A DNA stretch of 5,351 bases, taken from contig LCBU01000039.1 of the NCBI GenBank assembly GCA_000997405.1, positions 1-5,351 on the forward strand, given 5' to 3'. The translations under genes and the position numbers were made by a program. Below, piece by piece: positions 1 to 5,321 of the stretch; position 1 is the stretch's first letter, and every line of letters starts with the position of its first letter. The DNA comes from Candidatus Woesebacteria bacterium GW2011_GWA1_41_7 (lineage in GTDB: Bacteria; Patescibacteriota; Microgenomatia; UBA8517). The notes below the pieces were generated by a model. The model did not search any database, was not told the origin of the DNA, and saw only the letters and a program-made list of their open reading frames with translations.

Positions 1-325
1 CCGCCAAATTGTATTTTTCCGGCTCTCTCAACGCATCGTCCAAAGACGCGAGATGGCAAGGGCTTTTCAATTTAGAATTGAAAAAAAGAGTTAAAAGCCG
101 GCTTGCCAGATACAGGCTGAAAAAAATTGCCGAACCCGCCAATAACAAACGCGAGATTTCTCTTGAAAATTTTTCCGGCTGGGGCAAAAATCCGTAAAGA
201 AAAGCCAGAAACGAGAGGAGAAAAAACAAAAGAAATAATCCTTTCAGAAAACCGGCCAATCTAAAAAATGGCTCCCATTTGACCGCCCGATAAATCCCTG
301 ATTTTTGTAATTCAAGAACAAGCAT
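1..325 (-). CDS. Partial membrane protein, N-terminal 108 codons; possibly the start of a membrane-anchored Clp/AAA+ protein
   Basis: The reading frame is open from an ATG at 325 down to the window edge, so only the N-terminus is present. It begins MLVLELQKSG and has two hydrophobic segments at about residues 22-46 and 61-81, separated by a charged stretch containing QPEKFSRE. A soluble, acidic stretch follows, including SLDDALREPEKYNLA. The ATG lies two bases after the stop of the upstream 60-residue gene, which suggests translational coupling and supports this start. The layout of two membrane helices and then a soluble part resembles, from memory, the N-termini of membrane-anchored ClpC-like ATPases in CPR bacteria. 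The Walker motifs that would settle this lie outside the window. That a real protein is encoded here is fairly sure; the Clp assignment is a guess from resemblance. Confidence 0.72.
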   Translation of the reverse strand, partial: MLVLELQKSGIYRAVKWEPFFRLAGFLKGLFLLFFLLSFLAFLYGFLPQPEKFSREISRLLLAGSAIFFSLYLASRLLTLFFNSKLKSPCHLASLDDALREPEKYNLA

Positions 326-327
326 AA

Positions 328-510
328 TCAGATTAAAATTTTGAATCCGAAAATCAATCCGGACGCTAAAAGAACCGGCAAAGCCAGCCAAGCTGAAATG
401 ACAATCAGGCCGGCGAAAATTATTAAAATTTCCGTTAGCAGGCCGGCAACGATAAAAATAGTCCTGGCAAAGGCTCCTAAAATACGGGAAATCAGATTGG
501 AAAAAAACAC
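328..510 (-). CDS. Small hydrophobic membrane protein (60 aa), possibly N-terminally truncated
   Basis: A GTG-started frame encodes MFFSNLISRILGAF and then two hydrophobic helices at about residues 13-34 and 35-58, with almost no soluble part. The TGA stop is followed by TT and the ATG of the next gene, so the two are probably co-transcribed and coupled. No Shine-Dalgarno sequence precedes the GTG, and an in-frame TGA sits five codons upstream (524-526), so the frame cannot be extended. The sequence resembles the C-terminal half of longer CPR membrane proteins in which an N-terminal part precedes a similar 'NLISRILGA..R' helix; this is recollection, not a search. If correct, the gene is a 5'-truncated remnant or the window has a junction near 510. 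The plus-strand frame over the same bases reads as an unnatural Lys/Ile/Ala-rich peptide, which supports coding on the minus strand. Confidence 0.55.
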   Translation of the reverse strand: MFFSNLISRILGAFARTIFIVAGLLTEILIIFAGLIVISAWLALPVLLASGLIFGFKILI

Positions 511-532
511 TTCCAGACAACTTCAGCCTGAA

Positions 533-940
533 ATGTTTTTAGAGGAACCGGGAAAAACAAAACTGGTCGGTCTGCTGAATCTCGGAGAACCCGAAAACTT
601 TGTAAACCTGGATCCCGGTGAGGATGTAAAACTGGCAGCATATTCCCACAGGGTTTCGGTAACGACTAACGACGGAAAATACATCGGTCGACTTCCTGAT
701 GATATTTCAGCAAAATTGAAATATTTAATAAAAGGTGGAAATAAATATCAGGCACTCATAAAATCGGTAAGTCCAAAGGAGATTACTGTTTTTGTTAGGG
801 AACTTGAAAAGGGACCGGGGATGGAAGGCTCCCCGTCTTTTGCTCCGGAAAAAATTGATTACGTTTCCTTTACGCCACCGGAACTGGTTCACAGTGACAC
901 TCCGAGTGTTGAAACTACTGAGGAAATTCCGGAAGAATAA
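533..940 (+). CDS. Small HIRAN-like domain protein (about 135 aa)
   Basis: The frame is open from 341, but I place the start at the ATG at 533 (MFLEEPGKTKLV). The upstream 64 codons are antisense to a credible membrane gene and look like shadow sequence. A TTG at 497 is an alternative start. Residues about 11-95 follow a HIRAN-type pattern: LVGLLNLGEP, then LDPGEDVKL, then VTTNDGKYIGRLPDDISAKL, then YLIKGGNKYQALIKSV and a last strand ITVFVRE. HIRAN domains are small beta-barrels, known in eukaryotic HLTF for binding 3' DNA ends and also found alone in bacteria. The canonical 'N-x-x-D-x-x-A' segment is replaced here by AAYSHRVSV, so DNA binding cannot be assumed. The tail is acidic and Pro/Thr-rich (TEEIPEE), probably disordered. 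There are no membrane segments, so it is likely cytosolic. The gene ends three bases from the convergent LCP-like gene. No clear promoter or ribosome binding site is visible. Confidence 0.65.
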   Translation: MFLEEPGKTKLVGLLNLGEPENFVNLDPGEDVKLAAYSHRVSVTTNDGKYIGRLPDDISAKLKYLIKGGNKYQALIKSVSPKEITVFVRELEKGPGMEGSPSFAPEKIDYVSFTPPELVHSDTPSVETTEEIPEE

Positions 941-943
941 TCT

Positions 944-1891
944 TTAAAACCTTTCCGCAAACCTTTTCCCTATTTCGATATCTAAATCAAAAGACGTCTC
1001 CCCGCTTCCGATTTTACATGAGAATAAATTTGAAATCTTTTTAACAGCTTCCTGACTTACACCGGTAACTACACAGTCTATGTCTTCAGAAACTGTTTTT
1101 TTCTCGATAGAAACGACTTTCCCCCCAATTACCTGCAAAATTTCTCCCAACTTTTCCGATATTCCCGGCGAACCTGTAGCATCGGTAATCTTTACTTTTA
1201 TATTTTTGTCTCCTATCACATTGTCTGTAAAATATATCGTCAGACGCTGTGAAATGGGTCCTGTCAGGACATATCCGGCTTGCCCGTCCTCCAGTGTGCC
1301 TTTATCCAAAAAACGGCTCTTCCCGAGATCTATAACCGACTTTCCAATTTCCTGAACCCTAAGGACAAAGAGCCCGGCCTGCAACCTATCACCAAATGAG
1401 ATATTTGTTGACCCCGGTAAAAAAATAAAATTTAAGATATTCGCTAGGTTTCCACTACCCCACCCCGGGGGTTTTTCACTCCAAAGAAAAACCGGGAAAA
1501 GAAAATTTTGAGTAACCGTTTCTGCAAGAAGGTCTCCCTTGATCTTTTCATTTACTCCCAACTGCCAGACATTTTTAATTCTGAAGGTCCCGTAATTTCT
1601 GGCAACTTCGACCTGAGTGTCCCCCGGAATCACTATTGTTGTAACTTCCGAAAGTACCGGATCCAAGACCGTAACCTCTATATCTCCACCCTCTCCCTTG
1701 TAAACCAAAGACACTTTGTCTTTTCCATTCCAGAGACGGGTAGTTCCTTTAAGAAACAGATAACAAACAAGAAGGAGTACAAGTGGAAGGAGTAACTTAA
1801 CAAATGAAAAACCTTTTTTATCCTTGTTACTTTTACGTGCAGTATGAGCCTGTTTTCGTGCTCTATAAGCTTGTCTTCGGGCAGATTTCAT
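944..1891 (-). CDS. Single-pass envelope protein with degenerate LCP-like domain and LytR_C-like C-terminal domain
   Basis: The 315-residue protein starts with a very basic cytosolic tail (1-27, repeated Q-A-x-x-A-R pattern). A single membrane helix follows at about 29-48, so the rest is probably extracytoplasmic. Residues about 58-215 resemble a diverged LytR-CpsA-Psr domain: a strand 'IEVTVLDPV' followed by 'VTTIVIPGDTQVEV', where LCP enzymes have a '[SI]PRDT'-type motif. The motif arginine is glycine here (G90), which argues against normal phosphotransferase activity. Residues about 231-310 match the LytR_C pattern: 'IKVKITDATGSPGISEKLGEIL' at the start and 'DLDIEIGKRF' at the end, with two cysteines (273 and 292) that could form a disulfide. 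LCP proteins attach glycopolymers to peptidoglycan; this one may have a structural or polymer-binding role instead. The ATG lies 9 bases after the antiporter stop, in operon arrangement. The gap reads AAACAAGAA, with no real Shine-Dalgarno sequence. Confidence 0.75.
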   Translation of the reverse strand: MKSARRQAYRARKQAHTARKSNKDKKGFSFVKLLLPLVLLLVCYLFLKGTTRLWNGKDKVSLVYKGEGGDIEVTVLDPVLSEVTTIVIPGDTQVEVARNYGTFRIKNVWQLGVNEKIKGDLLAETVTQNFLFPVFLWSEKPPGWGSGNLANILNFIFLPGSTNISFGDRLQAGLFVLRVQEIGKSVIDLGKSRFLDKGTLEDGQAGYVLTGPISQRLTIYFTDNVIGDKNIKVKITDATGSPGISEKLGEILQVIGGKVVSIEKKTVSEDIDCVVTGVSQEAVKKISNLFSCKIGSGETSFDLDIEIGKRFAERF

Positions 1892-1900
1892 TTCTTGTTT

Positions 1901-3586
1901 TTAACGGTTACGTGACAACCTCAAACTTTTAGTTACAGCTGAAATTTCTTCCTTACTTTTACCCATAGAACTAAATACACTTTTCACTATCGCAAGAGCT
2001 GCTTCGAATTCCGGCTGAACAACTTTATCAACCCGCAAGTCCTTGAGCTTTTCCCAATCAGAATCCTGATGGGCTCTGGAAATAATCTTGGTGGCAGGAG
2101 CAACAGTTTGAACATATGCAATCAAGGTCTCTTGGGCAACCCTATCGGGAATTGCCAAGATTACGGCTTTTGAATACCTCACACCAACCGCTTCCAAGAC
2201 CTCCGGCTCTGTGGGATCGCCATAAAGAACAGGAATGCCGCCTACCGAAAGTTCCTGAACGATTGTTTGATTGTATTCAACAACAACAAACGGAACACCA
2301 AAGCTCTGCAGAGCTTTCCCTATCCACTTACCCACCCTACCATAGCCACAGATAATTATATGATCCCGAAACCCTTCCGCTTCGATACTATGTTTTTCGC
2401 CTGCAGAAAAAAGCTTTGCCAAGCCCGGACGGTTATTGGTAAGAATTTTCATTTTTCTCCAAAAAGGAAGAATTAGGTTATACAAAATCGGAGAAACAAC
2501 CAGCGTTAATAGGGTTACGGAAATTCCAATTGATGTTTCTATAAAAGTTAATAGGTTAAGCGCCAATGCCCCGGAAAAAATAACGAAGGCGAATTCTCCC
2601 ACCTGGGCAAGGGCGAAGCTGTTTGCAATAGCAGTTTTCCCACGGTAACCAAAGACAAAGCTAATAATAAAAACAATTACTATTTTTAACAGTAGAACTA
2701 TTGCAGTGAGTGCCAAAATAAGACCAATGTTTGAAATAACAACGGAGGGGGTCACCATAAATCCCAAAGTCACAAAGAAGAGTGCAACAAAAATGTCTCT
2801 TAGAGGCCTTGTCTCTGCAAAGATTGCATGATCTTCCTGACTGCCTGAAATAACAACTCCGGCCAAAAATGCTCCTAGAGCCGGCGAGATTCCAAAATAA
2901 GATGTAACGGCGGCTGTCCCTAGAGCCAGCGCGATTGATGCCAAAAGCAAAATTTCTCTGGAATTTATTGCCGCAAGTCGATGGATTATCAATGGGACCA
3001 GTTTTTTACCCAAGAAAACTACTCCCAGAATTACCAGTGCGCCTTTTCCAAGCGCAAGTAAAATTCCACCGGCCGCACTTCCACTTTCCCCTGCCAAAAA
3101 CGGCAAGACAACCATCATGGGAACCACCGCCAAATCCTGTACCAAAAGCCAACCAAAAATTATTCCTCCATGGATAGTATCCAACTCCCCCTTATCCCCC
3201 AAAATTTTTACAATAACGGCAGTTGAAGAAACAGAAAAACCAAGCGACAGAACAAGTGCTGCGACTGTAGATAAGTGAAAAAGACTGAGAATCAGATAAG
3301 AGAAAAATACCGTTAAGACAATTTGTATCAGTGACCCCAAAACGGCAATTTTAAGATATCTGGAAAGTCTATCAAACGAAAGTTCCAAACCGATTGAAAA
3401 AAGAAGCAATATAATTCCGACATCGGCCAAAGAGGAAACTTGCCTAAAATTCGAGGGAAGAATGGCACCTACAATAATACCGGCAATAATATAGCCGACC
3501 AAACTGGGAAGCCTCAAAAGTTTCGCAATAAATCCACCCAAGCAAGCTGCTACAATAATAAAGAAGAGGCCCAGTATGAGATCCAT
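1901..3586 (-). CDS. CPA2-family (KefB-type) cation:proton antiporter with C-terminal TrkA-N/RCK domain
   Basis: The protein has 561 residues. Residues 1-376 are almost entirely membrane helices (about 12-13) of the Na+/H+ exchanger fold. Family hallmarks are SLGFSVSSTAVIVKIL (114-129), LLVQDLAVVP (147-156) with the ion-site aspartate D151, SPALGAFLAGVVISGS (234-249), and FALAQVGEFAFVI (324-336). After a short linker, residues 407-530 form a cytosolic TrkA-N domain: DHIIICGYGRVG with the GxGxxG nucleotide loop (414-419), and an acidic residue E437 ending the second strand, which favours NAD(H) over NADP. No TrkA-C domain follows, as in Kef proteins; length is slightly below the roughly 600 of E. 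coli KefB/KefC. The expected role is K+ or Na+ exchange for H+ across the cytoplasmic membrane, gated by nucleotide. Which ion is carried cannot be read from sequence. The start is fixed by the promoter geometry and a good N-terminal helix. Confidence 0.95.
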   Translation of the reverse strand: MDLILGLFFIIVAACLGGFIAKLLRLPSLVGYIIAGIIVGAILPSNFRQVSSLADVGIILLLFSIGLELSFDRLSRYLKIAVLGSLIQIVLTVFFSYLILSLFHLSTVAALVLSLGFSVSSTAVIVKILGDKGELDTIHGGIIFGWLLVQDLAVVPMMVVLPFLAGESGSAAGGILLALGKGALVILGVVFLGKKLVPLIIHRLAAINSREILLLASIALALGTAAVTSYFGISPALGAFLAGVVISGSQEDHAIFAETRPLRDIFVALFFVTLGFMVTPSVVISNIGLILALTAIVLLLKIVIVFIISFVFGYRGKTAIANSFALAQVGEFAFVIFSGALALNLLTFIETSIGISVTLLTLVVSPILYNLILPFWRKMKILTNNRPGLAKLFSAGEKHSIEAEGFRDHIIICGYGRVGKWIGKALQSFGVPFVVVEYNQTIVQELSVGGIPVLYGDPTEPEVLEAVGVRYSKAVILAIPDRVAQETLIAYVQTVAPATKIISRAHQDSDWEKLKDLRVDKVVQPEFEAALAIVKSVFSSMGKSKEEISAVTKSLRLSRNR

Positions 3587-3592
3587 TAATTC

Positions 3593-3621
3593 AGTGTATG
3601 ATCTACTTCACTTCGTGTAAA
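3593..3621 (-). promoter_or_regulatory. Sigma70-type promoter for the antiporter-LCP operon, predicted leaderless
   Basis: On the minus strand a -35 box TTTACA (3621-3616, five of six consensus bases) is separated by exactly 17 bases from TACACT (3598-3593, four of six). With the usual six bases to the start point, transcription would begin at about 3586, which is the A of the antiporter ATG. This fits the lack of any Shine-Dalgarno sequence before that ATG. Assignment is by eye and has not been scored against background. Confidence 0.6.
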
Positions 3622-3627
3622 GTAGAT
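3601..3627. repeat. Inverted repeat in the divergent promoter region; candidate operator
   Basis: ATCTACTT at 3601-3608 is perfectly complementary to AAGTAGAT at 3620-3627. Inside, CAC (3609-3611) can pair with GTG (3615-3617) around a TTC loop, leaving a two-base bulge (TA, 3618-3619). It lies between two divergent starts, so it is not a terminator. On the DNA it covers the -35 box and most of the spacer of the minus-strand promoter, a typical place for a repressor site. If transcription starts at 3586 it is not transcribed into the antiporter mRNA. It also lies about 40 bases before the CaCA start, where an activator or repressor of that gene could act. Confidence 0.55.
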
Positions 3628-3657
3628 GTGAAAGAGAAAAATTTGATAATATATAAA
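3628..3657 (+). promoter_or_regulatory. Possible promoter for the CaCA antiporter gene
   Basis: TATAAA at 3652-3657 is a good -10 candidate. GTGAAA at 3628-3633, 18 bases upstream, is a weak -35 (four of six). The predicted start point is about 3664, within a few bases of the ATG at 3667, so this transcript would also be nearly leaderless. The surrounding 3641-3660 stretch is almost pure A/T, so chance -10 matches are likely and the exact box is uncertain. Confidence 0.35.
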
Positions 3658-3666
3658 TATACGTAA

Positions 3667-4623
3667 ATGGTAGTTCCGGAATTTTTTACAAGGTTTTTGG
3701 TTTCAATATTCTTTTTAATAATTTCAGCGTACTTATTGTTGAAATTTTCTGAAAAGCTTTCTTCCAGAATCAAAATATCCCCTCTGATCATTGGCGTAAC
3801 TTTAGTAGCCATAGGGACCTCCCTACCCGAAACATTTGTTGCCATATCCTCCATTATTCAAGGTGCTCCTCTTATATCGTTCGGTGACATAATCGGCTCA
3901 AGTATTGTTAATATTTGTCTTATATTGGGAGTCAACATCCTCTTATTCCCTATTCGCATCGGCACATCAAAAACACAAAAGAACAATTTGATTTTACTCA
4001 TAATTACGGCTATTTTCATTTCTCTCTTCTTCCTTCCGGACGATATTGGGAAAATTCTTGGGGTTGCCCTTATTATTTTCTATTTAATATTTTTCGTCAC
4101 CGAAATTATCTGGGGTAAGGAAGGTAGTAACCACGAAGACAAAAAAACATTAGCCAAACTTGAGAAAGGTAAAGGTAACCCGATTGTTTATCTTTCGGGA
4201 ATCTTTTTATCAATAGGTGGCCTTATTATCAGTAGTAAATATTTGGTAGCCTCGGTAATCGATATTTCGAAGGCATTTAATATCAATCAGGAACTAATCG
4301 GACTTTCACTGGTGGCACTTGGTACTTCACTCCCCGAACTGGCTGCAGCAATATCGTCAGGGATTAAAAAGGATTGGAAACTTTTATACGGAGATATCCA
4401 GGGAAGTAATATTTTCAATCTTTCGATAATCGGGGCGATTCTTATTATCTTTGGCGGTAGCGGCTATACCATCGATGTCTTCTCACTAATATTCATGGCT
4501 CTGACAATAGTTAGCGTCGTAATACTAAGCCACAAATACATGGGTACAAATATTCCCCGTGGATATGGTATTTTATACATACTCATCTACGTATTTTATT
4601 TATTTAAAATTTACAAATTCTGA
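3667..4623 (+). CDS. CaCA-family calcium/sodium (cation) antiporter, YrbG-like
   Basis: The 318-residue protein is near the usual length for bacterial CaCA exchangers and has about ten membrane helices. It shows both alpha repeats of the family. Alpha-1 is at about 43-88, with GVTLVAIGTSLPE ending at E55 and GDIIGSSIVN at 73-82. Alpha-2 is at about 212-257, with GLSLVALGTSLPE ending at E224 and GDIQGSNIFN at 242-251. The two glutamates and the terminal asparagines (N82, N251) correspond to the ion-binding positions of the archaeal exchanger NCX_Mj, whose alpha-2 position is aspartate. Both repeats read GD where many relatives read GN before the GSN motif. A charged cytosolic loop (about 150-172) separates the halves. 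The protein sits in the cytoplasmic membrane and probably exports Ca2+ in exchange for Na+ or H+; K+ dependence cannot be judged. The gene is divergent from the KefB-type antiporter across 80 bases. No Shine-Dalgarno sequence precedes the ATG. Confidence 0.93.
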   Translation: MVVPEFFTRFLVSIFFLIISAYLLLKFSEKLSSRIKISPLIIGVTLVAIGTSLPETFVAISSIIQGAPLISFGDIIGSSIVNICLILGVNILLFPIRIGTSKTQKNNLILLIITAIFISLFFLPDDIGKILGVALIIFYLIFFVTEIIWGKEGSNHEDKKTLAKLEKGKGNPIVYLSGIFLSIGGLIISSKYLVASVIDISKAFNINQELIGLSLVALGTSLPELAAAISSGIKKDWKLLYGDIQGSNIFNLSIIGAILIIFGGSGYTIDVFSLIFMALTIVSVVILSHKYMGTNIPRGYGILYILIYVFYLFKIYKF

Positions 4624-5306
4624 AGTACTTTATTTAACTCCCCGGGCAAATTCGAAGAAAATTCAACAGGCTTACCCGTTACCGGATGAATAAATTTAAT
4701 GGAAGCAGCGTGCAGAAACAATCTTGGGCACCAAACTCTATCGTTCCTTGCGGTTTTTCTGCCTGCATAAAATTCATCCGCAACAATTGCGTGTCCCAGA
4801 TGTTTACAGTGAATTCTGATTTGGTGTGTTCTTCCTGTTTTCGGATAAAACTCAACCAAACTATGTCCTGCATTATTTCCCGGAAAAAATTCTTTAACCT
4901 TGTAGGTAGTACACGAATCCCTACCCCCGGCGATTACTCCAAAACGGTCACGTCTCCAGGGAAGCCTTCCCACAGGAACGCTTACTTCACCCTCCTCCGG
5001 AGTGAGTTTTCCATGAACCAGAGCTATATAAGTTTTACTTACTTCGCGTTTTTTGAATTCGGACTGAAGTTTGGTAAAGGATTCCTTGTTCTTGGCCACC
5101 ACCATTACCCCACTGGTCTCCTTATCGAGCCTGTGAACTATACCACTACGATAGAGGCTATCACCCACAAGCGGATAGTCAAATTTTTTCAACCAAGCTT
5201 GCAAAACCGGTTGATCCTTTGTTGTCGTAGCCTCATTTACAATCCAACCTGAAGGTTTATCGATAACAAAAAAGGAGTCGTCTTCGTAAATTATTTTGGG
5301 CTCCAT
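4611..5306 (-). CDS. RluA-family pseudouridine synthase without an S4 domain
   Basis: The 231-residue protein begins directly with the catalytic fold (IIYEDDSFFVIDKPSGWIV). It carries the RluA signature GIVHRLDKETSGV, with the presumed catalytic aspartate D61. Then come the KTYIALVHG strand, GRTHQIRIH at 158-166, and LFLHA at 196-200. These enzymes isomerise uridine to pseudouridine in rRNA or tRNA. RluC/RluD-type members carry an N-terminal S4 RNA-binding domain of some 80 residues; this protein lacks it, as do the short RluA-type members, so the target RNA cannot be assigned. No residue expected for catalysis appears to be missing. Its last four codons, including the TAA at 4611-4613, overlap the 3' end of the convergent CaCA gene by 13 bases. 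The ATG at 5306 is supported by the family N-terminus and by an extended -10 element just upstream. Confidence 0.95.
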   Translation of the reverse strand: MEPKIIYEDDSFFVIDKPSGWIVNEATTTKDQPVLQAWLKKFDYPLVGDSLYRSGIVHRLDKETSGVMVVAKNKESFTKLQSEFKKREVSKTYIALVHGKLTPEEGEVSVPVGRLPWRRDRFGVIAGGRDSCTTYKVKEFFPGNNAGHSLVEFYPKTGRTHQIRIHCKHLGHAIVADEFYAGRKTARNDRVWCPRLFLHAASIKFIHPVTGKPVEFSSNLPGELNKVLQNL

Positions 5307-5312
5307 ATTCGT

Positions 5313-5321
5313 ATTTTACCA
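5313..5321 (-). promoter_or_regulatory. Extended -10 promoter element for the RluA-family gene, predicted leaderless
   Basis: On the minus strand the sequence reads TGGTAAAAT: a TG dinucleotide one base before TAAAAT, which matches five of six -10 consensus bases. Six bases (ACGAAT) separate it from the ATG at 5306, so the expected start point is that A. No good -35 box is seen 16-18 bases upstream (AAACAA region), which is common for extended -10 promoters. The same geometry is found at the antiporter operon. Confidence 0.5.

Noticed and set aside
9..197. Plus-strand 62-codon frame
   Set aside because: It is antisense to the edge-truncated membrane protein, whose frame has clear helices and a coupled start.
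341..532. N-terminal extension of the HIRAN-like gene back to the ATG at 341
   Set aside because: The 64 codons read as a Lys/Ile/Ala-rich string without domain character and are antisense to a credible hydrophobic gene that is coupled to the next one.
1080..1795. Plus-strand frames opposite the LCP-like gene
   Set aside because: They are shadows of a gene with a membrane anchor and LytR_C-like end, and contain no motif of their own.
3601..3627. Hairpin as a transcription terminator
   Set aside because: It lies between two divergent starts, the stem is A/T-rich and no T-run follows on either strand.
3603..3854. Minus-strand 83-codon frame in the divergent region
   Set aside because: It lies almost wholly opposite the N-terminal helices of the CaCA antiporter, and its last residues come from the inverted repeat and promoter region.
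4621..4623. TGA recoded as glycine, as in Gracilibacteria and Absconditabacteria
   Set aside because: TGA ends the CaCA gene at the expected family length, and TGA also ends the 60-residue gene just before the next ATG; no in-frame TGA interrupts any gene.
4686..5252. Long plus-strand frame of 188 codons
   Set aside because: It is antisense to the RluA-family gene, which has every expected motif; the plus frame shows no recognisable domain.
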